64,000 nt of DNA from contig CM060731.1 of NCBI GenBank assembly GCA_030704615.1, positions 14,818,001-14,882,000 on the forward strand, in the 5' to 3' direction. Numbering within the stretch: the first letter of the stretch is position 1; each line of letters begins with the position of its first letter. Origin of the DNA: Takakia lepidozioides. Its lineage: Eukaryota > Streptophyta > Takakiopsida > Takakiales > Takakiaceae. Positions 12,866 to 25,013 of the stretch are shown here, piece after piece. The position numbers and the translations under genes are program-made. The notes beneath the pieces are model-generated. The model saw nothing but the letters and a program-made list of their open reading frames with translations. It made no database searches and had not been told where the DNA came from.

Positions 12866-15861
12866 ATGGCAGCTTGCTCCACCCCTCTCCTGAGGCCTCA
12901 GGTGGAGGGCATTGCCAAGGCCCTGTCTTCTCCTTGCGCTCAATGGGAGGGAGGATTTAGATCATGCTGCAGATTGTTGGGCCAGGCTATGAGGGTGTGC
13001 ACATTGGCGAGGCCAGGCCGAAGACCCTTGCAAGTGATGGCTATGGCTCCCCTGAAGCCGAGTCCAGGGAAGCCGAAGAAAGGTACAGGGATTAAACTCT
13101 TGTCTCAAATTGTGTGCATCGGAGCGGGTTCAGGCTGCTAATTATTTGTTGCCGATGGCAGCCAAAACTACCCACATTTGGGTCGTAGGAGTAGAGGAAC
13201 GTGAGTGCATTGACCTCTTCATTGCACTCCTTGAGTTTTCTGGGCGACATCCGAAATTTTGTGGTGTACTTCTTTTCTTTCCAATGTATTGAAATGGCTG
13301 GCCTGCAGCCATATCCCCTGGGGGATGCCCTGTTTTGGGAAAAATACCTACCAGGTCTCCTTTCAGAGTGAGAGTTGTGATAGGGCTCGTGCACAGCCAA
13401 CGGATATGACGCTGCAAGTTCTGAAAGAATTTGAGCTCATTCGTTAATGTAGTCCTCTAGTCATCGAAAGTCTGAAACACATTGAGTCCCTCTGGAGCAG
13501 GGCGCAGCCACTACCGCCATTTTGCATGTATCCATTGGAGGTTTGTGAAACCGTGAACTCATCAGATAAATTTGGGCTTGTAGAGGTGGTGACCACCTGG
13601 AGGAGTGCGGAAGCAGTTTGCTTTGATGTGGACAGCACAGTGTGCCTGGACGAAGGTGTCGATGAACTTGCAGCCTTCTGCGGGGCAGGCGAAGCTGTGG
13701 CTGCCTGGACCGCAAGGTTGACACTGCCTTTCATCTACGTCAGATCTGTAACCCGAACAACCTAGATGTGATTACAATTATTGACACAATCGTGCCTGAA
13801 CCTCGTTGAACGATCTTAAGAGATGATGTTCACTGCAAGACCTTCACAAGAATCACAAGAATCCGAGGTGACACCGACCTGGTTAGTGGATGGGCTGCAA
13901 CACACAGATCTAGAGTTAATTTACCTGTATCAGTATCTGTCTTTTGTCGGCCACCAGTATCAATTAGCATGGAGATGTGTTTTCTTGCCACTTATTGGTA
14001 ACATGAAGTATGAAAAGTTTGCCTGTGACTTTGTTTAAGTAACTTAAGATGTTAATTTATGATACACCAACTTTAAACTAGTGTAAAAAGCACGATTGAC
14101 TGTAGGCAGAAGAACATTGTGAAATCTCTAGACAAAGCTATTGAGTGCAGGGCAGGGCAAGCGATCCAAGTTCAAACTTCACCTTATGCAGGATTTCAGT
14201 TTTATGGAAAGTTTTGGGACTTTCTTGATTCTTTTTATTCTTGGAGACCCAATTCGCCACAATATGGCTCGTTCAACCTGCAGGGCAATGGGCGGGTCTG
14301 TGCCATTTGAAGATGCATTAGCTGCAAGGCTAGCCTTGTTCCGACCCTCTGCCTCCACAGTTGGAAGGTTTCTTACTAGCAAACCCCCCAGGTAAATATA
14401 CTGTGAGTTTGAGAAGGATCTATTGGGGTTGAATGGGTTTACTTGCATTTGGTACGATTGAGTTGATTGGTCAAGTCAATACAAGCTTTTCAGAGAAATC
14501 CATGTTGCTCTTTGTTGGCCTAAATAAGGGCCAAGGTATGAACCATGCCATATCACTGGGCGTGCTAAGGAAAAGATTAGTACTTATCCTACCAGTCCTG
14601 ATGACGAGGACGTTCATTGCAGGCTTAGTCCAGGTATCGAGGAGTTGGTAACAACCTTGCATTATCGTGGAACCCATGTCTACCTTGTTTCTGGCGGTTT
14701 CCGGCAGATGATTGCAGTACATGCTACCTCTTCCTACGCCTGTCCTCTTCCCTGTGCGATTATATAGGTTCTGTGTGTGTGCACATATATTCGTGTCCCT
14801 CTTTCTGTTTTTCTGTCTGCTGCACCAGTCCCATTGCTGTAGCCCTCCAGCTACAGAGGTGACAAATAGTGCTGTGTACGTAACCGCACCGCCACTCAAT
14901 CAAAGAAAATGGAGTCAGAAAGAGAGGGAAGGGGGGGAGAGACTTGACAAAGTGCAGCTAGAAGGTGGTACAAGTATTGTTGATCAGTGTACAGCCTCCC
15001 ATGCAAGAGGATATGTGGTACCCAGAGATGGTATGTGATCCTTCATTCTTGGAAACATTGACATGATCTGTGTTTTGATGGGGCAGCCTGTGGCGGCATT
15101 GTTAAATATACCAAGCAACAATATATTTGCAAACTCGCTCTTGTTTGATGAGAATGGTGATTTCATGGGCTTTGATGCCACAGAGCCCACCTCACGAAGT
15201 GGAGGCAAGGCCACGGCCATAGAACAGATCAAACAGGTTTGTCAGTCTTATTTCCCCATACAGAGATGTTGAACTCGTAACTTGCAGGTCTGAACATCTG
15301 TACAGAAAATGTTCGTTTTGGTTGTCCGAAAGTAGTTGGTGCAAACACTTTTATTGGAGATTTTCCATCAATGCCAAGAAGGGAGTCAAAGCGCCCACTG
15401 GAGCCAGCCTAACTAGGAGCCTCCTTCCAGGCTACTACCCTCTTTTGACAGGGGGTGTAAGTGATGAGCTGTAATTTAGTGCATCTGAACTGACATTACG
15501 GAAGCTGATAGCTTTGGGTACATGTCACAGGAACATGGATATCAGAGCTTGGTGATGGTGGGTGATGGTGCTACGGACCTTGAGGTATCGAATATCTCTT
15601 GACAAGTCAATGCAGTTCTCTTCACATTCTTATTTGGCTGTGTTTGCGGATATGGGTAGTAGGTGGTCTGCGTGTCTGCCTTGTTACTGTGCAGTAATTC
15701 TTTGGTTGCTACTTGTGGGAAAGGCTCGAAGACCAGGCGGGGCGGACATGTTCATCTGCTATGGAGGAGTTCAAGCACGCCCAACTGTTATGGCAGGTGC
15801 CGATTGGTTTGTCCTGAGCTTTGCAGACCTTATCCAATCTCTGGATGACCAGCCATTATAG
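12866..15861 (+). CDS. PSP: Phosphoserine phosphatase, plastid, 303 aa, seven exons
   Basis: Catalyses the last step of the phosphorylated serine pathway in plastids (O-phosphoserine to serine). Exons: 12866-13082, 13566-13716, 14284-14391, 14623-14716, 15087-15236, 15531-15584, 15724-15861. The total of 912 nt is open throughout and all introns are GT/AG. The first ~70 residues are rich in Ala, Arg and Ser and fit a transit peptide. All HAD signatures are present: nucleophile motif FDVDSTVCLDEGVDELAAF in exon 2, the cap segment AMGGSVPFEDALAARLALF in exon 3, LVSGGFRQM (motif II) in exon 4, the lysine of TSRSGGKA in exon 5, and MVGDGATDLE (motif IV) split from ARRPGGADMFICYGGVQ across exons 6 and 7. 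Length and order match Arabidopsis PSP1 closely. It shares its promoter region with CLP1. Confidence 0.95.
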
Positions 15862-15939
15862 TCTACAACTAACAATGGCGCTGATCGTGCATCTAGTCTA
15901 GTTGCTCTGTTGAGGCAGCTAACAATTGTCTAGTAAGTC

Positions 15940-15996
15940 TTTGCTTCTTAAGCAAAAAGACTGAAGATGGACATGTTCATTTGCTATGGAGGAGAA
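15940..15996 (+). pseudogene. Degenerate duplicate of phosphoserine phosphatase exon 7
   Basis: Just downstream of the stop codon, about 26 bases (GGACATGTTCATTTGCTATG and the following GAGGAG) repeat exon 7 with one C/T difference. The bases before it (AAAGACTGAAGAT) look like a decayed version of the exon's start. The copy is out of context and has no splice acceptor of its own that I trust. I read it as a relic of a local tandem duplication. Confidence 0.55.
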
Positions 15997-17467
15997 ACAA
16001 CACAGGCTAAACCCACAAGAAAATCCACTCAATGATGTCAATGTAAGACAGATAGGGTCTTTTTCTTCATGGTCTTTTATTCCATTGAAACGTTTTTTTG
16101 ATCTGGTCGGTAGTTTAAAGTGGCCCTTAGCCTCCATGTTGTCTCCTCCTTGGACCTACCCCATAAGAAAAGGGTTTGAAGTTTGAACGTTTGAACCTCA
16201 TCTGGTCCACCATTTTAGTGATTGTTGTGGAATACCACACTTTTCTGCCCAGCCAGTGGCACTTGAATTTCATTCAATTTGGCAAAATCGGTGACATGGT
16301 GACTAGTCAACTGAAACCTCCTCATGGGGTCTGCATTTCACATGGAGCTGTGCGGCCCCTATGTTTTGTAGGGTTATTGTTTCCTTGTATTGTGGGGCCA
16401 ATTCTCTGTCACACACACACCTTCCGAATGCTCATCTCTCCCTCTCCATCTCCTTCATCTACCTAATGTGCCTTGCACAAAAGAGGGCTGGTTGTTGTAT
16501 AAATCTGACATTGCTCTATTGATTTGTAAGCTTCAAAAGGTGCACTGTTGCTGGTCTACATTTCATGCAGCAGAAGTTTCATGGTAGGTTATTATCACAC
16601 ATTTTGAGACCTATCTCATTGAAAACAGATTTTATTTCATAATCACACCAATTCTTGTCGTATGTCCCTCTCTTCTAGAGAAAACCAAATCCTCACCAGC
16701 CCACCGGAATGTGCTGGGGCCCAAGATCCTAAGACAAACGATCCCTGGATGGGCCCAGGAGATGAAAGAATTTACTTAAAATTACTAGGTAGCGAAATCC
16801 TCAAATTCCGTGCTGTTCAGACTTCAAATATGCTTACTAACCAGGCCCACATTGCAAGCTTCATCCATGTACCAAATCTGACATGGTACCTGCGTGTAAA
16901 ACAGGCTGAAAGCAAACAAGTGATCTTGCTTCTCAGTCGAATCCTCGTTGAAAGTACAACATCCAACAGGCAAGAGGTGGGGTTTCCAATCTTTGGGCGA
17001 AACAAACAGAGTATCAGAATGCGGTCATAAATCACACCCAACATTGGTGGAAAGGAAGAAAGAAGGGTGATGAGAGGGAGGACGAGAGAGAGAGATGAGA
17101 AGGGGAGAGAGTGGGGGAGAATCAAAATTTTCAAAATGTCCAAAAGGCAATCATTCCTTTGTCGCGAATTATCGCATTTTATAGCCCATGTGAAGGACTT
17201 CAAATTGGTACAATGTCCCAAGGACTCTACACAACCAAAGGCCACACCAATGGATCCACATATTTACAATGACAGGAGAGAGTGGGTGCAACCTGAAGTG
17301 CTATCATCTGCTAATCAATAGTTAAGGATACAACTAGTGGTATATACACTGTAAATCAAACATTGTAAATATGCGACAAGAAAGGCCATGAAGTAACAAT
17401 TTGTAATAAAATACCAACCAATGTCATTTCAGCCTCTGCATCCCATGTGAGGGCTGGACAAGGAGTG
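15997..17467. other. Intergenic, no gene seen
   Basis: Sequence between two convergent genes, presumably their 3' UTRs plus spacer. Open frames here are short and carry no recognisable motif. A purine-rich GAGAG stretch occurs around 17070-17120. Confidence 0.5.
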
Positions 17468-18709
17468 TCAATCGCGTGTGGCAACCCAAGTACGGGGCCT
17501 TTCCTCCTCAACCTCCATCTCTGGCTGCGGCTCCGGAGGTTGAAACTCTGACTCAAGGTCTGCTAAATTCTTCAAATCAACCATAGACAGATTGTCTAGC
17601 CTGCGGACAACTAAGTCTGCAGCTCCAAGCTCAAAAATGGGGTGCTTCCCAGCAACAGCCACACACTTCATGCACGCATCGTGGGCTGCCTCCACAGCAG
17701 AATTTGAGTTTCCAAATACAATACACCGATTTGGAATAAAATTGAGTCGCTCAGCTGCATATAGAAACATCTCAGGGTCGGGTTTACCCCTGTATACATC
17801 CTCAGAAGCAAGCACAACATTGAAGAACCCCTCCATGCCTACTGCTTCCATCGCTCTTTCCAAATACTTCCTTGGCCTGGTTGATGCAATGGCAATAGGA
17901 ATATTATACTTCTTCATCGTTTCTATAAACTCCCGGGACCCCGGCCGCAACCTGTAAGTACCACCTTGCATTTCGTCATACAATTTTTCCTTTCTCATTG
18001 CCAGACGCTTCATTTGCCTATGGTCTCTGGACCAGCACAGAACTTCAGAAATTGCCTGCTCGTTCTTCATCCCTTCTGCTCTTTTTAGTAGGAATGTGGG
18101 TGGGGGCTTCCTCCCTTCCTCCTCGGCAAGGGCTGTCCATGCCTTCCTCTCAATATCGGCATCATCTTCCACAATCACACCTTCCCATTCTAGTACCAAT
18201 CCCAGCCATCCGCATCCCATCCGCTCTAGTCGGAGCAGTGGATTGTGCAGAGAGATGTCATCGGCTCTGTTCCTAGGCAGCAGAGGGACGGACAAAGGAC
18301 CTGTCTCAGTGAAGTAGGAGACTTCCAAAGATTTTCTTGCCTTCTCATGTGGCACATGTGCCTCCTCTGTCGCTTCCTTCGACAAGGCCCGCACACAAAG
18401 GCAATGTTCAACTCTATGACCTCTCTTGGAAATTGACCCCGATCTTGAAGAAACCCTAAGGGTGTCTATACTGGAATCAACGGAGCTTCTGAGGGTGGCA
18501 GAGGAAAACATCGGCCTTAGAGGAACGGCATCGTTTGAAGCTTGCATATGTATCCTACTAAGGCCCACATGCTGAACACTAACGATGGAAGAAGGGGAAG
18601 AAAACATGTCGTTTTTCGAGCTGGAGCTGACCGCCTGTGCAGACCCCTGGCCCCGGAGTAGATCAACCACTGCTGGTTGCGCAAGTGACACAATTCTCAT
18701 GGTTGTCAT
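17468..18709 (-). CDS. PYRP2: HAD phosphatase of the PYRP2 type (riboflavin pathway), plastid, 413 aa
   Basis: Single-exon reading frame. In Arabidopsis the homologous protein (At4g11570) dephosphorylates 5-amino-6-(5-phospho-D-ribitylamino)uracil in plastids. The first ~150 residues are Ser/Arg/Val-rich, consistent with a transit peptide and linker. The HAD core then runs from about residue 165: LVLEWEGVIVEDDADIER, GMKNEQAISEVLCWSRD (a strong family signature), YRLRPGSREFIETMKKY, IAIASTRPRKYLE (motif II), LASEDVYRGKPDPEMFLYAA (motif III lysine) and CIVFGNSNSAVEAAHDA (motif IV). The usual DxD nucleophile motif is ExE (EWEG), which as far as I remember is also true of the plant family. The tail is acidic (PEPQPEMEVEEE). 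The start at 18709 gives the longest plausible leader; later in-frame Met codons exist. Confidence 0.88.
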   Translation of the reverse strand: MTTMRIVSLAQPAVVDLLRGQGSAQAVSSSSKNDMFSSPSSIVSVQHVGLSRIHMQASNDAVPLRPMFSSATLRSSVDSSIDTLRVSSRSGSISKRGHRVEHCLCVRALSKEATEEAHVPHEKARKSLEVSYFTETGPLSVPLLPRNRADDISLHNPLLRLERMGCGWLGLVLEWEGVIVEDDADIERKAWTALAEEEGRKPPPTFLLKRAEGMKNEQAISEVLCWSRDHRQMKRLAMRKEKLYDEMQGGTYRLRPGSREFIETMKKYNIPIAIASTRPRKYLERAMEAVGMEGFFNVVLASEDVYRGKPDPEMFLYAAERLNFIPNRCIVFGNSNSAVEAAHDACMKCVAVAGKHPIFELGAADLVVRRLDNLSMVDLKNLADLESEFQPPEPQPEMEVEEERPRTWVATRD

Positions 18710-20309
18710 GGCTCTACCAGCTACAGATGTCCACCCTCTCTCTTCGCTCCTGAAGAATCGTTATACACAAAAAATGCACCCAACAGCGAAACCCCAAAGA
18801 AAGGTAACACTAGCCTGCTCAGGCAAGCCCACTAAACCAAACAGTGCTACTACGGATTTGAGAATGGGCGACTAAGAAGAGCAGATAACACTTCGCTTCG
18901 ATGCTAATAGCATGACTTCACTTCACCAAAGGTATGGCGGTCCGATTTCACTCAGCTCCCACTAGTTGTCTCCTTCCTATCAATACAAACGACCCCAACT
19001 GCCTACACCAGGGAAGGAAGGCTGCTTTGGATGCACACTCAAATCTCAGAGACTGCTAAAATTATAGCCCACGGCCAACCAGAGGTACTCGAAACCCTAC
19101 GCAGACAACGACGATTCCCCCGCAACCGAACCCCACTTTGATTTCACTCCCACAACTGTTCGCAGCCAGAAGACACAACCTCCACTCACACAATCCAAAA
19201 TTCGGGTTGGAGGCGAACAAAGCCCGATTCAGGACCCCAGTTCGTCACGGCCACTTGAAAGCGACAACGAAGAACAAGATAATTCACAGTGAAAAACACA
19301 AGAAGGCTGCCTTCAGACGAAAACCTACACCGCAGTCTTCCTCCCTTCTTGTTAGCTTGATTAAGAACTCCACAGAGCACACAAGCTGAGCAGAGAGTTG
19401 AAATATAGCCAAGAAGCAACACAACCCAACCTTGCCCGTCCCTTGATGCCCTCCCTGAGCAGCGTAATTGGCACGAAAGAGCCTCGCTGCGCCGGCGCAA
19501 GGAAGGTGACGATGCAGGCGCTGAGCTCGCTGGCTATGGGGGACGCAGGACAGCCTTAGCTTTGCAGCCCCGCCTAAGTGCGGTCAATGCCCCCACCTGC
19601 TACGTGGCTCCTTCTTACCCTGTTCACGCCCCGCCTACGTGCGGCCTCCTGGAAGACCCCAGAAATACATAAATGGAAGAGAAAAGAAGAAAGTAAAAAG
19701 TCTTCTTCCGCTGAGTCACTCACTCAGGCGGTGACACGCTTTGTGAAAAGAAGCTACTACAATTTTTCTTTTTTCTTTTTTCTTTTTTCTTTTTTTAGAG
19801 AAAGGGGACAGAGGCCCTTTTAATCTTTTTTTTTCTTTTTTCTTTTTTTTCTACAGAACAGGGACAGAGGCCCTGGAAATTTATTAAAGGATGGATGAAG
19901 GTACAATGAAGTGGAAAAAATAACCACCCTGGGGCTCTGAAGGCTTACTGGTGGGATACCACCCGTGACCATAATTCAAGAAACTGGGGACAGAGGCCAG
20001 GCTGAATTAACTTTAATTCTTGTTATTAGTTTTTTTTTTTTTTTTTTGAAGTAGGAAGGGGACAGGGAGTGGACTCGGCCCTGTTCTTTTGTTTCTCAAG
20101 AAGAGAATCCTTCGGGCAGCTTGGCCCCCTTCTATGACACAACTATATATTTACCTTTAATCCTTTATAAAATCAGTGTAGACTCATATGGCGTCATAAT
20201 GGAATATAACAAACTCTGTTGCGGATGTATATCTAGTCACATATACATCCTGCAACATAATTAAAAAAACGTATGCTGACATACAATTTGCCACTTCGCA
20301 GAGAGAGAG
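18710..20309. other. Upstream of PYRP2: 5' region and LINE-like tails
   Basis: The first ~800 bp are probably promoter and 5' UTR of PYRP2. From 19760 there are T-rich microsatellite runs (TTTTTTC repeats) and three degenerate GGACAGAGGCC segments near 19805, 19860 and 19988. The segment at 19880-19930 shares GGTACA, GAGGAAAAAATAACC-like words with the 3' end of the LINE fragment near 41.25 kb. I take it as LINE or SINE tail debris. No gene is visible. Confidence 0.45.
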
Positions 20310-21010
20310 AGAAGAATTCCGCGGAAGCCGGCGTAACTAAGAGCCACTTCGCCTCACCCCTCTCCCCCTCTCGGGGGTGGGCCCTTTCCACTTCACATAG
20401 GTATAACACAAGTTTTATACCCTCTACCCTCGTGGTCATGCCCAACCACTGTCACCCATGGCCATAATAAGTATATATTCAACCTTTGAATCTCCTTGAA
20501 GCCTTCTTGGTCCTAGTTGCCACCAGCCCCAACCAATCTCTACAGCAAACACCCCATAGTGAGCCTCCCCTACCGCCGCCTCCCTCCTCCTGCTGGTCCT
20601 TGTTGCCGGCCTCACGTTCTCTTATATCTTTTTTCCTTTGGTCCTCACTGCAAAGTGAGCGTCGCTTGAGTACCGTGAACTCAACTAGCGAGGCGCTACT
20701 TGATCCTACCTCCCTTCCACTCGCCTCCCTCCATTCTAGAACATTCGTCCCTGGATCACCTTGGCCAGCCATGCGCATGAGTGCATGTGGACCCCATATG
20801 CAATTAGCCACCCTTGAGACTGCATGGGGCCATTCATCGATTTTATTTTTTGAAGGATTGGGGTACATATTGGCCCCCTTCTCTTGTTTGCTTTTTCCCC
20901 TGTAATTGATTGGTTACCGAGTGGTAAAGATAGGCCCCACGCCCCAAAGGGGCCAAATAGCCCTGAAGCGAAGTGGCTCTTAGTTACGCCGGCTTCGGCC
21001 GGAGTCTTCT
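20310..21010. mobile_element. Foldback / MITE-like element with ~43-bp inverted ends
   Basis: A perfect 29-bp inverted pair (GAAGCCGGCGTAACTAAGAG with the next nine bases at 20324-20352; reverse complement at 20968-20996) extends outward with a few mismatches to about 20310 and 21010. About 615 bp lie between the arms, pyrimidine-rich and without coding capacity. This is the structure of a foldback or large MITE; I cannot assign a superfamily because I see no sure target duplication. Confidence 0.65.
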
Positions 21011-21396
21011 CTATCTTTGGCTTGGTAAGATGGGTCATTTTTTCCTGTCCCTTTTTCTTAATTTGATTTTCCAGGCTTCTATCGCCGCTTTGAAAAAAAA
21101 CAAATCAAAAATAAAACAAAAAAAAAAAAAAAAAAAAACGGGGCCAGGGAGCCACTGCTCACAAATTATTATTATTAGAAATTTTGAAAGGAAATCTTGT
21201 ATCTTAGGAACATAAGTTGTCGGAGCGGTCACTGCCTGGCCCTGTTTCTGTTTTCGGAAAAAATAGAACAGAGCCTCGGTACCCTTCTTGTTTTTGAATT
21301 AAGAAGGGGTGGTCGCTCTATTATTTACAATAATAAATAATAAAGAAACGAAGTTTAGGGACATTGTGGGCGGAGCTTGGGCCAGCATCTTGGTTA

Positions 21397-21585
21397 TGTG
21401 GTGGCAATGTGGAAAAGTTGTTTTGGTTGTTTTCCCAAGAATTGTCATCCATGAGCTCTGGCCGCAACCTGCCAAGTGTCAGATGTAATGGTAATTTTCT
21501 AATAATAATTTTCTAATTTTCTAATCTTTTAATATTCTAGTGAGTTGGAGATTAGTTTTAGAATAGGCAAAAATAGGTAATGTAA
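21397..21585 (+). repeat. Direct repeat, copy 1 (partner at 25393-25575)
   Basis: About 185 bp beginning GGTTATGTGGTGGCAATG and ending AAAAATAGGTAATGT recurs at 25393-25575 in the same orientation with roughly 90% identity by eye. The two copies bracket the 21.6-25.4 kb repeat cluster, so that cluster was probably inserted into, or duplicated with, this unit. No coding content. Confidence 0.7.
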
Positions 21586-22136
21586 AACCCCCAAACAATG
21601 AGAAAAAAATGAAGAAAAAAAATGTATAACATTTTTTTGCAATTGGGTCCAGCTAATAATAGGAGCTATTAGTGGTTATTTTTTCCACCTACTGTATCTC
21701 CTTTTAATAAATTTCCAGGGCCTCTATCCCCTGTTCTCCAACATAAAATAAAATAATAGGGTAGTATGTGCCGTTGGCCAAAATGTTCAATGTCGTCTAA
21801 CTCCAAGTGCAATTTTCTATGCATCCAAATGTGCCTCCTATGTTAACGCCCATCTAAGCCCAAGTGCGATCTCCAATGTCATTCCAACACTTCATTTTGT
21901 AACTTAGTTGAATTTTCAGCGACCAAAATTGTTCATATTCCTATAATTCTCGGCTGGTACATCCAAATTTTGTGAAACCAAATCGGTGCACCCCTACTCA
22001 TGGGCTTTCCAACTGGACCAAAATCGCGGCCTCTATCTAAGCCCAAGTGCAACCTCCAGTGTCCTTCCAACACCTGATTTTGTAATTTAGTTGAATTTTC
22101 AGTGACCAAAATTGTTTATAATTCCATAAGTCTCGG

Positions 22137-22850
22137 GCCAATCGTTGTCCTAAGAAAGTCCATTTTGTTATTTTTCACAAATTTCTGGCCACCAAAAGTA
22201 CATGAAATTCCAGATCTCCCACACCGCAAGTCCAAAAATCATGAGACCAAGTCGGTGCACCCCTCCTCATCGAGGGCTTTCCAATGGTACCAAGCACCAT
22301 GGCTAGAGCCCCACGGTTTGGGAGATCTCAACGCTACAAAACAAACAAACAAACAAACAAACTGGCTTGCTTTATATATTCACTAGGAGCCTGTGCCGTT
22401 GGCCCAAGTGTCTAGTGTCATCTAAGTCCAAGTGCAATCCCCTATGTATCAAAGTGCATCTCCTATGTCGAGGCCCAAATGCAACCTCTAGGGTAGCCTT
22501 TGCCGTTGGCCCAAGTGTCCAATGTCACGTTTCTTTTCCACAGAGCCTACGGTCAGATTTGAACCGGAGACCTTTCCCTTGATATCTCTCCCGTCGAGGC
22601 TCCAACCATTGTCCAAGGAATGCCCACTTTGCCATTTTTGCTATTTTTTGTGAATTTTCAGCGACCAAAAGTACTTGGAATTCCACATCTCCCACACCGT
22701 AGGTCCAAAAATCATGAGACCAAGCCCGTGTACCCCTCCTCGTCGAGGGCTTTCCAATGGTACCAAGCACCAGGGCTGGGGCCTTGCGATTTGGGACATC
22801 TCAACGTGACAAAACAAAACAAAACAAAACAAACAAACTGGCTTCCTTCA
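22137..22850 (+). repeat. Two copies of a ~290-bp dispersed repeat (third at 25014-25305)
   Basis: Copies at 22137-22375 (left-truncated) and 22557-22850 share blocks such as CCACATCTCCCACACCG, GAGGGCTTTCCAATGGTACC and GGGACATCTCAACG, and end in ACAAA-type short repeats of varying length (AAAC and AAACAAAC runs). The variable A-rich end in all three copies suggests a retroposed SINE-like family. I see no RNA polymerase III box that I would defend. Confidence 0.6.
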
Positions 22851-23310
22851 TAGATTGATAGGGTAGCCTGTGCCGTTGGCCCAAGTGTCCAGTGTCATCT
22901 AAAGTCCAAGTGCAATTCCCTATGTATCCAAGTGCGTCTCCCATGTGGAGACCCAAATGCAACCTCTAGGGTAGCTTATGCCGTTGGCCCAAGTGTCCAC
23001 TCTCATCTAAGCCCAAGTGTAAGATCTTCTATGTATCCCACTGCGTCTCCTATGTCGAGGCCCAAGCGCGACCTCTAGGGTAGCCTGTTCTGTTGGCCCA
23101 AGTGTCGAGTGTCATCTAAGCCCAAGTGGAAGATCTTCTATGTATCCCACTGTGTCTCTTATGTCGATGCCCAAGTGCGACCTCTAGTGTAGCCTATGCC
23201 GTTTGGCCCATATGTGAAGAATTGAAATCTAAGACCAAGTGTAATTTCCTATGTATCTAAGTGCGTCTCATATGTTGAGGCCCAAGTGCAACCTCTAGGC
23301 CCTAGGGTAG
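22390..23310 (+). repeat. ~110-bp degenerate tandem repeat
   Basis: Units beginning TGCCGTTGGCCCAAGTGT and containing GTCATCTAAG, CCAAGTGCAA and GAGGCCCAAG recur near 22395, 22500, 22870, 22979, 23089 and 23199, and as outliers near 21770 and 24939. The spacing of the regular copies is 105-110 bp. Two copies of the 290-bp repeat interrupt or adjoin the array, so the two families are interleaved. No reading frame is conserved across units. Confidence 0.7.
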
Positions 23311-23333
23311 CTTGGAGGGTAGCTACCGTAGTT

Positions 23334-24925
23334 CACGTGAGCACGCTCACGCTTTAAGTGGTAAACGTGAGCAAAATCCCTTAAGCGTGAGCGGATTGCA
23401 AGCATGAGCAGATTAGTGAATGGGATCCTACAACCGAGGGAAGAAGATGGCCTATTGCCATGGACAAAAAATACACTGCACGGACGCAATCTCCACCCCA
23501 TCCGACGGAAGAATCCTTGGTGGGTGACGACCATATGGTACGAATGTGCGATTAAAAGTTGCCGGATGAATGGTTTTGAGATGAATGAAAAAAAGAATGG
23601 ATGAATGTTGGATGACTTTTGGATGAAAAAATGAGCGACATGAATGAACCATGGTGCGTGTGCAAGTGCTCGAGATTAAGGTGTCGTCAACGACATCTTA
23701 ATTCCCAGTACGAGTGGGCACATGACAGCTTACGGAAAAACCAAAATCCCCGAATTTTGTTTCCCAAAAACATTAACCAAAAAAATTTCAACCCAAAAAA
23801 CTTTCAAGGCGAAGAAGCCTTAGCGGTAAGGCGGTGTGTGTGCAGGTGGTGGGGATTAAGGTGTCGTCAACGACATCTTAATTCCCAGCAAGTTTTCAAA
23901 TATATATATATATCCGTTTTCTTTTTTTTCTTTTTCTTTTTCTTTCTGTGCCAGATTAAGGTGTCGTCAACGCCATCTTAATTCCCAGCAAGTTTTCCCT
24001 AATATATATTAAAAAAAACGTTGTTTTTTTTTTTTTGTTCATCCAAAAAATTTCAACCCACAAAAATCTGATGGCGAACAAGCCTTGGCGGTAAGGCGGT
24101 GTGTGTGCAGGTGCTGGGTTAAGGTGTCGTCAACGACATCTTAATTCCCAGTACGAGTTGGCATATGACAATTCATGAAAAAATCAAAAACCCCAAAAAA
24201 ATTCACCCAAAAAAATCTGATGGCGAACGAGCCTTGGCGGTAAGGCGGTGTGTGTGCAGGTGCTAGGGATTAAGGTGTCGTCAACGACATCTTAATTCCC
24301 AGTACGAGTTGGCATATGACAATTCATGGAAAAATCAAAAACCCCAAAAAAATTCACCCAAAAAAATCTGATGGCGAACGAGCCTTGGCGGTAAGGCGGT
24401 GTGTATGCAGGTGCTAGTAAGGTGTCGTCAACGACATCTTAATTCCTAGTACATGTTTTGAAATGTTTATTTATAAAGCACGAGTTCACCTCTCTGCCTT
24501 CTTTAGATTTGGGTGTGAGCATTTCTCTCAACCTTGGATACCTGGAAAAATGACAAGTAACCCCTCCTCAATCCACAAGGCAATGTGGATTCATTGTTGG
24601 CAATATACACTGCACTTTCACAATTGATTTGCAAGCAAGACTAGCATGGTTTAAAGGATTTCGGAGCTCCGGGGATTTCGGAGCTACTACTACAAAACAA
24701 CTTTGTATTATTTCATTTATTTCATTCATCCATGTCTCATTCATCATACAGACATTCATCCGCCATTCATCCCTCATTCATCCCAGCAGCATCCACAACC
24801 GAGCTTGTAATACTGGCCACTATGCGTAGTAATAGGTCTTCTAAGTCGAGTAGGCGCCCGCGGTTATAGAGCAGATTTCTGCTCACGGATTTTTCTGCTC
24901 ACGGGATCTGCTCACAGAATAGCAT
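23334..24925. mobile_element. Non-autonomous element with GTGAGC-rich ends and a palindrome array
   Basis: The left end (23334-23420) repeats CGTGAGC/GCTCACG. The right end, read in reverse (24925-24870), repeats CGTGAGCAG. Just inside lie GGATGAATG repeats, plus strand at about 23567-23650 and minus strand at about 24700-24790, so the element is inverted-symmetric. The sequence at 23430-23475 (GATGGCCTATTGCCATGGAC) closely resembles 56855-56885 (GAGGGCCTATTACCGTGGAC) at the end of the SWIM-transposase element. I infer that this is a deletion derivative mobilised by that family. The right end is within ~10 bp; no target duplication is certain. Confidence 0.55.
23670..24450 (+). repeat. Six-copy array of a 26-bp palindrome
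   Basis: The core TTAAGGTGTCGTCAACGACA + TCTTAA is a near-perfect inverted repeat (one mismatch). It recurs at about 23676, 23856, 23956, 24119, 24270 and 24418. Most copies are followed by TTCCCAG and separated by 100-180 bp containing a second small stem (GCCTTGGCGGTAAGGC) and A-rich spacer. The palindrome is far better conserved than the spacer. It sits inside the element at 23334-24925. Confidence 0.8.
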
Positions 24926-25013
24926 CCCCCGGTAGCCTGTGCCGTTGGCCTAAGTGTTCGATGTCATCTAAGTCCAAATGCATTTTTTTTCCACAGAGCC
25001 TACGACCAGATTT

